64,000 nucleotides of DNA from Gelidibacter maritimus (GTDB taxonomy: Bacteria; Bacteroidota; Bacteroidia; Flavobacteriales; Flavobacteriaceae), in the NCBI RefSeq assembly GCF_014062315.1, contig NZ_JACGLT010000002.1, forward strand, positions 248,001 to 312,000, written 5' to 3'. Below, in pieces: positions 8,238-18,391 of this stretch (within the stretch, counting starts at the first letter, position 1; every line of letters begins with the position of its first letter). The position numbers and the translations under genes were made by a program. The notes under the pieces are model-generated. The model ran no database searches, was not told where the DNA came from, and worked only from the letters and a program-made list of their open reading frames with translations.

Positions 8238-11200
8238 TTACTGATTGACTTCAATCCATCTGCCCTTAGTCCGCACTAAAAACTCATTATCATACATGGC
8301 CTCCGCTTGAACACCCGGCAAATAATAAGTGCCTAAATAAGATGCATTCAACATAACGGTAAATGTTTTACTATCATGTTTCCCACGTTTTGGCAAATCA
8401 AAATAAAAGTTCACCCGATCATCTCTGATATCCGTATATCTCGCCTGACTTGTGGTGGTATCTCCAAAATCGGTAAAACGAGTGTTCACAATTTCCCACC
8501 CCGATGGAAAGATCTGGGTTAATGCCACATCATTTACATCTTGATTCTTCAAATTGCTGACCTTAACCACCGCCACAAAATCCTGACCTTGGTTTAACTT
8601 CCCAATGTCTATCACATTGCCATTTAAATCTTTATAAACCACAGAAACACTCAATCCGCGTTGTTCTGATACCTCCTCACCTAACGGCAGTTTACCGGAA
8701 TTCAGAACGCGAACATAGATCACATTGGCTTGGTTGTTTTTAAAACTGAAGGTATTGCTGCCCTCTTTAACTAGTAATTCGCGTTGTGCAATTGCACTCT
8801 TGGTATCAATAGTTTCTGATTTACCATTGAGGGTGTATTCCACTTTTAATGCTTTTCCGCCGTTTGCTTCCACCATTTTTGCCATCGCCAATAAGCTATA
8901 GGCCGTAGTTTGCGTACTCATCCATCTATTGCTGGAAAGATCTTTGGCGAGATCCTGAGCCAATTCACGCATTTTAGGATTTTTGGTCAACACCATAGTT
9001 TCTAAAGCCATCGCTCTATTTCTATCTACTGAACCGTAAGTATAATAATTATATTTTGGAGGTACAAAGTTGATATTTGCCGTACTCGCAATTTTATCGC
9101 TCGCTTCTTTTTGTCCCGCCAAAGCATAGGCCGCAGCCAGTCGCCATTTGGCTTCATTTGAAATCTCACTAAACTCACGCAAACGGTTCATGGCTGCCAA
9201 ATCAGGGCTTCCAGCCAAAGCTAAGGTGTAGAGACGATAAGCTTGGGCTAAATCAGTATTTGCTGTTCTATAACTTGGGCGCCAATTGCTTGCAGCCTGT
9301 TTTTGGTAACGCAACCAATTGCTTTTAAATGTCAATGGCAACACAAAACCTTTCTTTTCAGCTTCCAACATAAAGTGACCGGTATAGGTTGTACTCCAAT
9401 CATTAGCAGTGTTCTCTCCCATCCAATAGCTCATCCCACCTGATGCCAATTGAAAATTACCCAAGCGCTTGATCCCGCTTTCAATATTCTTTTGGATTTC
9501 CTGTTTCTTCTGAGCGGTCAAATCGAAGATATCGGTCAAATACAATTGTGGAAACACTCCAGACGTGGTTTGTTCCAAACAGCCATGTGGATATTGCACT
9601 AAAAACTGTAAACGTCTTGAGAAATCCATGGGTGGCAAAGTCGAAAACTCAACGGTTGCACTATTCGTACCCATTTCACCAAAGGTTGAGAAATCCATCG
9701 TTTTTGAAGCGTTGGCTTCCAAAGTTTCATCCAATGCTTTTGAGCTGATTGGATTGGGATTGTAAACATCAATTTCTACTTTGTAAGTTGATTTCTCGCC
9801 ATTTCCATTGGCAATCACTTCTACTGTATTGAAGCCTTTTGCCTTACTGACATCCAATTCAAAATAAGCCATTTGCTCGTCTGGTCGCGCAAAAATCAGT
9901 GATTTTGATTGGTCTCCAACAACTGAAATACCATCACTAAGCTTTAAACTAATATTGACATTTTTCACTTTAGACTCCATGGCAAATACCGTAACCGGTA
10001 AGGTTACTTTTTCTCCCGGACTCAATTTTCTTGGCAAGCTAGCTAAGACCATCAACGGTTTTTTGACCTGTACCGATTTATCAACACTGCCATAAGCCTC
10101 GGTTTTCGCATCTCCAGCAACTACCATCGCCCGAACGGCACCTATATAGTTTGGCATTCTTATTTTATGCGATTTCTTTTCGCCTGCACCCAAATTAAAA
10201 GGCCCTAAATATTTGACCACTGGCTTAAATCGGTTGGCCTTTTTGTTTTTGCCTGCAGCGGCATTGGCATCCCCACCAATGGCAAATACCTGATCAATAC
10301 TGCCACTGTAAGCGCCAATCACATCATCAAAAACATCCCATGTTTTTACCCCCAAAGCTTCCCGCGCAAAAAACTCATCCCAGGCATTTGGTGTTTTAAA
10401 TCGGGTGAGATCCAGCAAGCCCTCCTCTACAATTGCGAGGGTGTAGGTCATTGATTTTTTATTCTTTTCGCTGACCACCACTTCAAACTCTTGTTCCGGC
10501 TGAAGGACATTTGGCATCTTGATCTCCGGGTACAGTTTGGTGGCAGGGTTTTCAACCATTATTGGGATCACTCCAAATAAACGAATCGGTAAATCATTGG
10601 CCGTGATAGCATGCGGTTGCAATAACGAGATGTTGACAAATACATTGGGCGCCATTTCAGCAGTGATTGGAATATTGACCGTTGTTTCGCCTTGCGTGGT
10701 CATCACCCATTTGTAGGACAACACTTCTGATCCATTTTCAATACTGACAAGCGCTCTGCCTTGAGTTCCTGATGGAAATGTAATCTTTGCGGTTTCCCCA
10801 ACATTATAATTTTCTTTATCCGCCGCAAAAACCAACATTTTTGCCGCTTCCTTATCGGTGTCTGCCGAATTTTGATACCAGTTCTTATAGAAATAGGCCG
10901 TTCTTCCCGTAGCATGACCACTTTCTGGATCTGTAATCCTGATCAAATACCGTCCGCGTTCATTTTCTGGAATATTTAGTGTGAATTTCCCTTTACCGTT
11001 GGCATCGGTCGTCACTTTTTTGTCCAGATAAGAACGATGGTAATTACTCGAGACATAACTGGATAGGTTATCATAAGATGAATTCCACCACCAACGCCAT
11101 TCAATCTTATAGACTTTGACTTCAAGATTTTCGCGCTTTATGGGATTGCCTTTTGCGTCCACAGTAACCACGTCAAAAGTTTGGTTTTCATCCGTAAAGA

Positions 11201-13820
11201 ACGAGCCGTAACGGTTCCCTTCCGGGGATTTCAATCCGACAAAAGAACTGTAAGGTGCATAAGTTTTCGTAAACGCATCCAATGAAAAATCGCCGCCATT
11301 TTCAAAAGCTCTGACCAAAAACTGAACGTTCAATAATCCCGGAGCATTTTTGCCAACATTTAAAGACTTATTGACTTTTGCGATGCCTTCTTCGTTCAAA
11401 TTCCCCTCAAAAACATTCATCTCTTCCGAAGAAAACGATCGTGTTGGATCCACAAATTCATAATCCTTATAATTTTTGAAGCCTTCGTAAGAGGTGCTGA
11501 ATTTGGCTTTTATCTCAGCTTTTAAATTCTTTGCAGGAGCGCCATGCAACCATTTGACATCCAAAGTGCCATTTAAAGGGGCATTGCTCGAAAGCACTTC
11601 ATCTTCAAAATCTATTTTAATTTTTAATCGGTTGGGCTTTACCGTTTCGACACGTAAACTCTTGTAAAACGAAGCGCCACCAACAGAAACCTTGGCACTA
11701 TAATTTCCCGTTTTGTCCTCACTGTGGGTTGGCACGGTAAAGCGGTAGAAATTATTGATATTTTCTGTATTGATATTTTTGTAAATCAGTTTACCACTGG
11801 GGTCGGTGATTTCCATCTTAACAGGATGTCCTTTTGGTAATTTGTTGTCGTTATCATTCAGCATAAAGGTCAAGAACAAGGAATCTCCTGGACGCCAAAC
11901 CCCACGTTCGCCATAGATATATCCTTTAAGTCCACGTTGTAAGCTATTTCCAGACACATCAAATTTGCTTAACGACAACGAGTTGCCATCTACCAATTTG
12001 ATATAAGTGGTGTTTTTTCCTTTGGTAACAATGGCGAAAGTTGCATATTTATTAGTTTTGAATGTGGTCAAGCCTTCACTATCGGTTGTGGCTCTTCCAA
12101 CTTCCTGTTGTTGGAAATTGAACAAACGCACCATAGCTCCTGCTTCTGGACTGGTGTCTAAAATATTAGTGACCGCAAAATAATAGGTATTGTTCGCACC
12201 TTGTTTGGCAATAACGCCCAAATTGGATGCGAGCAAGTTTTGTGAAACGATACGATTTTCATTGTAGTAGGCCTCATGGCAGGGATTGTTACGTTCATTC
12301 CAATTGTAGTTGGTGTTTCGGTAACTGTAGATTAAATTATCCCAATACTCTTCTTCACGAAGATCTTCATCTTCAGTGGTACTATCATTGTAATTCTCTT
12401 CATAATAATCGTTGTAATAATAATCGTCATAATAATCACCATCTGAATTTTCAACATTGGCGTAATTATCACAATTGAACAATGAATATTCCTTTTTAAT
12501 ACTCAATTCGACACGATAAATCGCACCTGCATCGGCATTAAAGAATTTAGAAAGATCAATACTGTAGGCTTTCCACTTGCCGTCATTTTCAACCGCGTCA
12601 TTTTGCAAGGTTATGGTCTGTTTGGCAATCCGTCTTCCCACGCGCTTAATAGCCGATTGATTATTGCTTTGCAGTTGGTTATCTTGAAGAAACTGCAGCA
12701 CATTATCTTCAAATATTTTAATGATGCGCACGTCAACCGCCTTTAAATTGACAGCTTCAAAATTAAATTTCAGTTCGTTGGAATTAGGTAAAATTGTTCC
12801 ATTACTGATCAACCTTACTTGTGGTTTTAATTCTTCAAAAGAAATGGTTTCAGAGAATGGCTTCTTTAGCTTATAACCGTCTGTATTAGATATTCCTTGA
12901 AAAACGTCAACTAAAACATTTCCCACCAATTTTGAGCTTGGATATACTTTCAATACGTTGCCATCCACAATAAATTTTGGGTTTTTGGAATTCTGAATGG
13001 TGACCAGTCCATCAAAGTTTTGCTGCTTTTTTAAGGGATCAGAAAAGTTTAGTGACAAGTATTGCTCTGGTGTTTGAACCACTTCAACATTAACAATGAT
13101 AAAATTATTGATACCTGGAATACTGAATCTATTCACTCCCGAATTATCTGCTTTTATAGCTTTACCATTCCATTTGACCAAGATTTCGCTGTCCTCGATA
13201 AGTCGGTTGATACTGTCGATTTTGAACTCAAAAACTTTAGATTTCTCAATGGATTCATTCCATTGCAACTTAAGCTTCTTACCGTTTTGTGAAGCCGCCA
13301 CAAGTTGTTTGGCATCATTAATGTCGATAATATCTGCCGATTTCAAAGCCGCTTCCAAGTACTGCCAATCTTTGCTGTAAGACTGTAAGTTATTAGTCAC
13401 TATAGTAAAATTGGGTGCAATCGTTTTGAATTGAAACGTATAGGTACTAAAGTCTTTCGGTTGATTTTTATAAATCTTATCCAACTTAACCGTTACACTG
13501 TATTCCGTATCCGGTTGAAGCGTTTCGTCTGGTTTAAAAACCAAGGCGTGTGCATTTTCCACCAATAATTTTCCTTGAACCTGAGGTTTTATAGTGACAA
13601 TCTTTTCGGAAATTTCCTGCCCAATAGTCCAGCCTTCCACATCATTGGTCAGATTGATTATAATAGGATCGGCAATAGATACACGACCCGCAGTGGTGTA
13701 ACTTATATAATCACGGAATTTGAAAAGATTATCGGTTTCTTCATTTGAAGGGCTGTCCTTTTTACAAGAAACCACAAAAAGCAATGCAAAAACCCAGGTG
13801 AAAATATTTTTAGAAGACAT
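8238..13820 (-). CDS. Bacterial alpha-2-macroglobulin lipoprotein
   Basis: 1860 residues, the usual size of the large bacterial A2M class. The lipobox (LLFVVSCKK, Cys19) predicts a lipid-anchored periplasmic or surface protein. Macroglobulin repeats fill the N-terminal half; RGVWRPGDSLFLTF marks an MG domain. The A2M domain follows (VEEGLLDLTRF, then MPNYIGAVRAMVVAG). The thioester motif is intact as HGCLEQTT near residue 1408, inside the helical TED-like toroid. Function by family: it traps attacking proteases covalently after bait cleavage. An acidic, tyrosine-rich low-complexity insert lies at about residues 448-515 (DNA 12280-12480). Its position near pbpC supports an envelope-defence role. 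Confidence 0.93.
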   Translation of the reverse strand: MSSKNIFTWVFALLFVVSCKKDSPSNEETDNLFKFRDYISYTTAGRVSIADPIIINLTNDVEGWTIGQEISEKIVTIKPQVQGKLLVENAHALVFKPDETLQPDTEYSVTVKLDKIYKNQPKDFSTYTFQFKTIAPNFTIVTNNLQSYSKDWQYLEAALKSADIIDINDAKQLVAASQNGKKLKLQWNESIEKSKVFEFKIDSINRLIEDSEILVKWNGKAIKADNSGVNRFSIPGINNFIIVNVEVVQTPEQYLSLNFSDPLKKQQNFDGLVTIQNSKNPKFIVDGNVLKVYPSSKLVGNVLVDVFQGISNTDGYKLKKPFSETISFEELKPQVRLISNGTILPNSNELKFNFEAVNLKAVDVRIIKIFEDNVLQFLQDNQLQSNNQSAIKRVGRRIAKQTITLQNDAVENDGKWKAYSIDLSKFFNADAGAIYRVELSIKKEYSLFNCDNYANVENSDGDYYDDYYYNDYYEENYNDSTTEDEDLREEEYWDNLIYSYRNTNYNWNERNNPCHEAYYNENRIVSQNLLASNLGVIAKQGANNTYYFAVTNILDTSPEAGAMVRLFNFQQQEVGRATTDSEGLTTFKTNKYATFAIVTKGKNTTYIKLVDGNSLSLSKFDVSGNSLQRGLKGYIYGERGVWRPGDSLFLTFMLNDNDNKLPKGHPVKMEITDPSGKLIYKNINTENINNFYRFTVPTHSEDKTGNYSAKVSVGGASFYKSLRVETVKPNRLKIKIDFEDEVLSSNAPLNGTLDVKWLHGAPAKNLKAEIKAKFSTSYEGFKNYKDYEFVDPTRSFSSEEMNVFEGNLNEEGIAKVNKSLNVGKNAPGLLNVQFLVRAFENGGDFSLDAFTKTYAPYSSFVGLKSPEGNRYGSFFTDENQTFDVVTVDAKGNPIKRENLEVKVYKIEWRWWWNSSYDNLSSYVSSNYHRSYLDKKVTTDANGKGKFTLNIPENERGRYLIRITDPESGHATGRTAYFYKNWYQNSADTDKEAAKMLVFAADKENYNVGETAKITFPSGTQGRALVSIENGSEVLSYKWVMTTQGETTVNIPITAEMAPNVFVNISLLQPHAITANDLPIRLFGVIPIMVENPATKLYPEIKMPNVLQPEQEFEVVVSEKNKKSMTYTLAIVEEGLLDLTRFKTPNAWDEFFAREALGVKTWDVFDDVIGAYSGSIDQVFAIGGDANAAAGKNKKANRFKPVVKYLGPFNLGAGEKKSHKIRMPNYIGAVRAMVVAGDAKTEAYGSVDKSVQVKKPLMVLASLPRKLSPGEKVTLPVTVFAMESKVKNVNISLKLSDGISVVGDQSKSLIFARPDEQMAYFELDVSKAKGFNTVEVIANGNGEKSTYKVEIDVYNPNPISSKALDETLEANASKTMDFSTFGEMGTNSATVEFSTLPPMDFSRRLQFLVQYPHGCLEQTTSGVFPQLYLTDIFDLTAQKKQEIQKNIESGIKRLGNFQLASGGMSYWMGENTANDWSTTYTGHFMLEAEKKGFVLPLTFKSNWLRYQKQAASNWRPSYRTANTDLAQAYRLYTLALAGSPDLAAMNRLREFSEISNEAKWRLAAAYALAGQKEASDKIASTANINFVPPKYNYYTYGSVDRNRAMALETMVLTKNPKMRELAQDLAKDLSSNRWMSTQTTAYSLLAMAKMVEANGGKALKVEYTLNGKSETIDTKSAIAQRELLVKEGSNTFSFKNNQANVIYVRVLNSGKLPLGEEVSEQRGLSVSVVYKDLNGNVIDIGKLNQGQDFVAVVKVSNLKNQDVNDVALTQIFPSGWEIVNTRFTDFGDTTTSQARYTDIRDDRVNFYFDLPKRGKHDSKTFTVMLNASYLGTYYLPGVQAEAMYDNEFLVRTKGRWIEVNQ

Positions 13821-13891
13821 ACAGTTGATGGTGTTAAATGGCGATTTCGAAATTAAAGGCTTTTGTAAACATAGTGATATTTCAACTTAAA

Positions 13892-14974
13892 TTAATCCTT
13901 GTAAATACCAATAGTTAGATTACCGGAAGCATCCATTGACGCTCTATACATGCCTTCAGTATTGAATTCCATTACCATATTTCCATCTTTATCTACTGCA
14001 ATAATTCCACCGTCGCCACCCAAATCTGGCACTTTTTTCTGAATGACCTCTTTGGCGGCTTCCTGCAGACTAAGTCCTTTATAATCCATCAAGGCCGAAA
14101 TATCATGAGCAACCATAGCACGGATAAAGTATTCACCCCAACCCGTACTACTTACCGCGCAGGTGGCGTTATTGGCGTAAGTCCCAGCTCCGATAATTGG
14201 CGCATCGCCAATACGTCCCCAACGTTTATTGGTCATTCCTCCAGTAGAAGTACCTGCAGCAAGATTTCCGTTTTTATCTAATGCTACACAACCCACGGTT
14301 CCAAATTTTGAATCTCTAATTGTGGGGTCATAAAATGCCGACTTATCCCTAACTGCTTCACTTTCTTCAGAAGCCTTTACCCTTTCTAACGCTTTGAAAC
14401 GTGCTTCGGTATAAAAATAAGAGGGATCAACAATTTCCAAACCTTGATCTTTTGCGAACTGCTCTGCACCTTCTCCAGACAACATGACATGAGGAGATTT
14501 TTCCATGACCGCTCGTGCTAAGTTAATGGGGTTTTTTACTGTTTTTGTTCCAGCAGAGGCTCCTGCATCCAGATTTTTACCGTCCATTATGGAAGCATCC
14601 AACTCGTTTGTACCAGCATTTGTAAATACTGCACCTTTTCCCGCATTAAACAAAGGTGAGTTTTCCATAACATTGATGGTTTTTTCAACGGCATCTAAAC
14701 TTGAACCACCATTTTTTAAAATATCATAACCCACTCTAATGGCTTCCTCCAACTTCGCGTTATAGGCATTTTCGTCTTCTGCCGACATGTTTTTCCTCAA
14801 AATTGTTCCGGCGCCTCCATGGATGACAATGGCGAACTCGTTTGTGTTTTTTGTTGTGGCAGAATCAACATCCTCAATGGTGTCCGTATTTAATTCTGCA
14901 TTAGAAGATTTTTGATCGTCTTTACAGTTTAAAAACAAAAGCATCAAAAGTGGAAAATAAATCAGGTTTTTCAT
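13892..14974 (-). CDS. Isoaspartyl peptidase / L-asparaginase (Ntn hydrolase), lipoprotein
   Basis: The ATG at 14974 gives 360 residues starting MKNLIYFPLLMLLFLNCKDD, a lipoprotein signal with the acylated Cys in NCKDD. An upstream in-frame ATG at 15070 would bury this signal and is unlikely. It is a type-2 (plant/IaaA-like) asparaginase. The autocleavage nucleophile is Thr226 in FGTVGCVALD, followed by AAGTSTGGMTNK and RIGDAPIIGAGTYAN, the substrate-binding loops. The precursor splits before the threonine into alpha and beta chains. It removes N-terminal isoaspartate from peptides or hydrolyses asparagine, probably in the periplasm. It is divergent from the aldehyde dehydrogenase gene. Confidence 0.93.
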   Translation of the reverse strand: MKNLIYFPLLMLLFLNCKDDQKSSNAELNTDTIEDVDSATTKNTNEFAIVIHGGAGTILRKNMSAEDENAYNAKLEEAIRVGYDILKNGGSSLDAVEKTINVMENSPLFNAGKGAVFTNAGTNELDASIMDGKNLDAGASAGTKTVKNPINLARAVMEKSPHVMLSGEGAEQFAKDQGLEIVDPSYFYTEARFKALERVKASEESEAVRDKSAFYDPTIRDSKFGTVGCVALDKNGNLAAGTSTGGMTNKRWGRIGDAPIIGAGTYANNATCAVSSTGWGEYFIRAMVAHDISALMDYKGLSLQEAAKEVIQKKVPDLGGDGGIIAVDKDGNMVMEFNTEGMYRASMDASGNLTIGIYKD

Positions 14975-15052
14975 AGGATTCAAATTGAAAATCAGCCTTA
15001 AAGTTAGCATTTTTTTAAGAAGCTCTCGCTTCAAAAAGCGACATTTTATTGC

Positions 15053-15060
15053 TATCTTCG
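15053..15060 (+). promoter_or_regulatory. -7 box for the aldehyde dehydrogenase gene
   Basis: TATCTTCG, one base off TAnnTTTG (the C variant is common), 32 bases before the ATG at 15093. No convincing -33 element. Confidence 0.45.
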
Positions 15061-15092
15061 CAATTATCACTAATTAATTAAAAAAGACATAT

Positions 15093-16646
15093 ATGCAAGC
15101 AGTTGCTACAGATTTTGGAATTGAAAAAGCCCTAAAGGAATTAGGCGTTAAGGATATAAATGATGGCACCTCAACAGGCTCAAATAATTTTTCTAACGGC
15201 GAGGTTATTGAAAGCTATTCACCAGTAGATGGAAAACTGATTGGCAAGGTAAAAACGACCAGCAAAGAGGATTATGAAAAGGTTATGGAAGCTTCAACAT
15301 CGGCTTTTAAAGCTTGGAGAGATATTCCTGCACCTCAACGTGGCGAAATTGTACGTCAATTTGGTAATAAATTAAGAGAATTAAAAGAACCATTAGGTAA
15401 GCTCGTGTCTTATGAAATGGGTAAATCATTACAAGAAGGGTACGGCGAAGTTCAGGAAATGATTGATATCTGTGATTTTGCAGTAGGATTATCACGTCAA
15501 TTAAACGGTCAAACCATTCCTTCTGAGCGTCCAGGGCACGTCATGAGAGAACAATGGCACCCTATTGGTGTAGTTGGCATTATCTCAGCATTTAATTTCC
15601 CAGTGGCCGTATGGGCTTGGAACACAGCACTTGCTTGGGTTTGTGGAGATGTTTGTGTATGGAAAGGTTCAGAAAAAACACCTTTATGCTCTATAGCATG
15701 TCAAAACATCATTGCAGGTGTTTTAAAGGACAATGACTTACCAGAAGGAATTTCATGTATCATCAATGGCGACTATAAAGTTGGCGAGTTTATGACTAAA
15801 GACCCTAAAATTGCTTTAGTTTCTGCAACAGGCTCAACCCGAATGGGACGCATAGTTGGCACAACCGTTGCCGAGCGTTTTGGTAAATCTCTATTAGAAT
15901 TAGGAGGCAACAATGCCATTATCATTACCCCAACGGCCGATCTTAAAGTCGTGGTTCCTGGTGCTGTATTTGGTGCTGTAGGTACTGCAGGACAACGTTG
16001 TACCTCAACCCGCCGTTTAATTATTCACGAATCGGTTTATGATAAAGTAAGAGATGCCATTGTTGGTGCTTACGGGCAAATTAAAATTGGTAATCCGTTA
16101 GATGAAAACAATCATGTAGGACCAGTAATTGACAAAGATTCTGTAAAAACTTATTTGGCCGCTATTGAAAAAGCAAAAGCTGAAGGTGGTAAAGTTTTAG
16201 TTGAAGGCGGTGTTTTAGAAGGCGAAGGTTTTGAGAGCGGCTGCTACATTAAGCCAGCAATTATCGAGGCCGAGAATCATTTTAAAATTGTACAGCAGGA
16301 AACTTTTGCGCCTATTTTATACATTATGAAATATTCTGGGAGTGTTGAGAATGCTATTGATCAACAGAATGGTGTTGCTCAAGGTCTATCTTCAGCAATA
16401 ATGACCAACGAACTGAAAGAGGCTGAAAAGTTTTTATCATACGCTGGTTCAGATTGTGGAATTGCAAACGTCAACATCGGAACGTCAGGTGCTGAAATTG
16501 GTGGCGCCTTTGGTGGTGAAAAAGAAACAGGTGGTGGACGCGAGTCTGGGTCTGATGCATGGAAAGTGTATATGAGACGACAAACAAATACCATCAATTA
16601 TTCAGATGAATTGCCGTTGGCACAAGGAATCAAGTTTGATTTGTAA
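15093..16646 (+). CDS. Aldehyde dehydrogenase, ALDH7 (aminoadipate semialdehyde) type
   Basis: 517 residues, cytoplasmic NAD-dependent aldehyde dehydrogenase. The active-site Cys303 lies in GTAGQRCTST and the general-base Glu in LELGGNNAIII. The closest family by pattern (GNNAII after the Glu, FNFPVAVWAWN, GGEKETGGGRESGSDAWK) is ALDH7/antiquitin. That family oxidises alpha-aminoadipic semialdehyde / piperideine-6-carboxylate in lysine catabolism. The neighbours give no pathway help. The gene is single, with its own promoter and a strong terminator at 16668-16700. The general reaction is certain; the substrate is inferred from the subfamily. Confidence 0.92.
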   Translation: MQAVATDFGIEKALKELGVKDINDGTSTGSNNFSNGEVIESYSPVDGKLIGKVKTTSKEDYEKVMEASTSAFKAWRDIPAPQRGEIVRQFGNKLRELKEPLGKLVSYEMGKSLQEGYGEVQEMIDICDFAVGLSRQLNGQTIPSERPGHVMREQWHPIGVVGIISAFNFPVAVWAWNTALAWVCGDVCVWKGSEKTPLCSIACQNIIAGVLKDNDLPEGISCIINGDYKVGEFMTKDPKIALVSATGSTRMGRIVGTTVAERFGKSLLELGGNNAIIITPTADLKVVVPGAVFGAVGTAGQRCTSTRRLIIHESVYDKVRDAIVGAYGQIKIGNPLDENNHVGPVIDKDSVKTYLAAIEKAKAEGGKVLVEGGVLEGEGFESGCYIKPAIIEAENHFKIVQQETFAPILYIMKYSGSVENAIDQQNGVAQGLSSAIMTNELKEAEKFLSYAGSDCGIANVNIGTSGAEIGGAFGGEKETGGGRESGSDAWKVYMRRQTNTINYSDELPLAQGIKFDL

Positions 16647-16667
16647 TCTATTAATAAAAAGTATTTC

Positions 16668-16700
16668 AAAAGCCACTCTTTTTTAGGGTGGCTTTTTTTT
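16668..16700 (+). terminator. Intrinsic terminator after the aldehyde dehydrogenase gene
   Basis: AAAGCCACTC / GGGTGGCTTT stem with one G-T pair, followed by eight T residues. Confidence 0.85.
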
Positions 16701-16984
16701 GTATAAACCAGACTTAACACCAGTTTATAATTTAAAAACTTCCTAATTCTTACAATATAAACGACGGTTAAGATGTCGCTCCTACGGAGCTTGGGTTTTT
16801 AGAAGTTATGTTTTTTACAAAGATGTCATCCCTTTGGAATTTTATCGGCTTCATCCGAGAGAAATTTAAGTAATAATAATTAAAGATTTCAGTCTTAAGA
16901 TTCGCATGAACTCGTATGTGGTTGGGTTCAAATTGCATAAAGTCCATGATCCTTCTTGGTGAATTCAGCTAAATATGAACGGTT
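16701..16984. repeat. Gene-free stretch with degenerate direct repeat
   Basis: No gene is seen between the ALDH terminator and the EEP stop codon. Two related blocks occur. AAGATGTCGCTCCTACGGAG at 16770-16789 contains a GCTCC/GGAGC hairpin. AAGATGTCATCCCTTTGGAA at 16820-16839 is the second. Blocks of this type recur as intergenic remnants in Bacteroidota genomes (from memory). Confidence 0.4.
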
Positions 16985-18037
16985 TTACTCAACTACCTTA
17001 ATCAAGTAAATATATACCGGAAAGTGGTCGCTGAACCCCCCGGTAAATCCACCATCGGCAAAACTTCTAAACGGATAGCCTTTCCATCGGCCTCGTTTTG
17101 TGGTCAAATAATTTTTGTTGTAGATAAAGGCTTTATAAAATCGGAATGAAGAATAATCTTTTTCCAATAGTGGTTGTGTCATCATAATTTGATCAAACAA
17201 GCTCCAGGCATCCCGCCAAGCATTGGTACCCAATCCATTTTTATAAAAATTCTCGTAAGGGTTATAAACACCTTTAAATTCAACATCCTTTTGTTCAGCT
17301 TTAGCATTTAAGATCTCTTTGACACTGACATTGATAGGGTCATCATTTAAATCGCCCATAACAATAATCTTAGCGTAGGGATCAATGATCTGTAGGGAAT
17401 CGATAATTCGCCTATTGAGTTTGGCCGCTCCAACACGCTTGCTTCTGCTGCGTTCTTCTCCTCCACTGCGAGAGGGCCAGTGATTGACAATAAGGTGTAT
17501 CAAATCACCTTCCAACAATCCACTAACCAAAAGTTGATCTCTGGTATACACACGGTTTCTGGTGATATCATCGTAAATATATAAGGTATGGCTACTGGTT
17601 TGTATCGGTTGAAATATTCTTTTCTGATAGATCATACCCACGTCAATACCCCGTTTGTCCGGAGATTCGTAATGAACAATCCCATAATCAAACCCTATTA
17701 AGAGCGAATCATTGAGTACATCAACCAAAACATTGCGATTCTCAATTTCTGCAACACCCAAAATCGCAGGCGCATTTCCTGCTCCATCAGCACCAATATC
17801 TACTATAACTCGTGCCATATTGTGCACCTTTTTTTTATACACTTCTGACCGCCCCGTATTCAATTCCATTATCGGACTTGCCTCATCAAATTTGGTAGGA
17901 TCATTAATCGTGTCGAACAAATTCTCCAAATTATAAAAAGCAACGGTATGGATCTTAAACTTCTTGGTTTCTTGAGACCAAAGAATAGTCACACAAACCA
18001 AAAAAATCAATGTCAATATCAATTTCCTAAACTTCAT
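16985..18037 (-). CDS. Secreted endonuclease/exonuclease/phosphatase family protein (EEP1)
   Basis: 350 residues with a signal peptide (about 1-22, ending TILWSQ). The DNase I-like EEP fold is marked by AFYNLENLFD at the N-terminus and the catalytic Glu in VAEIEN near residue 98. NHWPSR (catalytic His) lies near 184, GDLNDDP (Asp/Asn pair) near 227 and SDHFPV (final His) near 334. The family hydrolyses phosphodiester bonds in nucleic acids or other phosphoesters with Mg2+. It sits head-to-head with a TonB receptor and DUF5689 lipoprotein, a grouping I recall from many flavobacteria. A truncated paralogue without signal peptide lies at 23830-24794. Confidence 0.9.
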   Translation of the reverse strand: MKFRKLILTLIFLVCVTILWSQETKKFKIHTVAFYNLENLFDTINDPTKFDEASPIMELNTGRSEVYKKKVHNMARVIVDIGADGAGNAPAILGVAEIENRNVLVDVLNDSLLIGFDYGIVHYESPDKRGIDVGMIYQKRIFQPIQTSSHTLYIYDDITRNRVYTRDQLLVSGLLEGDLIHLIVNHWPSRSGGEERSRSKRVGAAKLNRRIIDSLQIIDPYAKIIVMGDLNDDPINVSVKEILNAKAEQKDVEFKGVYNPYENFYKNGLGTNAWRDAWSLFDQIMMTQPLLEKDYSSFRFYKAFIYNKNYLTTKRGRWKGYPFRSFADGGFTGGFSDHFPVYIYLIKVVE

Positions 18038-18391
18038 CTGTAACTTCTTTTTAAAACGCCACTAAAGAATATTCCAAATCTAAAACTTTATGATAAACAT
18101 AACATATTTTGACTATCTTAAATGCCTAATAATTAGACAGTAAAGAAAATGAGACGATTTTAATCAGATTTAGGTGAAACTAAGTTTCTCGCTATAACCA
18201 TAACGCTAATTTTTGACCAAATATGGTGGCAACAATGGCAGATACTTCTTTAAACTGAAATCAAAAACCTCGATTTTTTTCAATTGGCACGGACGGTCAC
18301 GACAATGAGGTATCAATAAAGATTGTCTTTTCGACGGAGGCAGGCCTCTGGGTATTAAAAACCCCACTGGTGGGAATAAAAAAATGTTCTT
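18038..18391. promoter_or_regulatory. Divergent control region between EEP1 and the TonB receptor
   Basis: 354 gene-free bases. A -7 match for EEP1 lies on the minus strand (TAGATTTG, 18075-18082). On the TonB side I see no clear TAnnTTTG box. A small CCCAC-TG-GTGGG hairpin (18363-18374) ends 17 bases before the TonB ATG and could affect translation. A GAGGCAGGCCTC inverted repeat lies at 18339-18350. Confidence 0.4.

Noticed and set aside
12227-12478. Plus-strand ORF rich in His/Asn opposite the A2M acidic insert
   Set aside because: It is only the reverse reading of the Asp/Tyr codon repeat.
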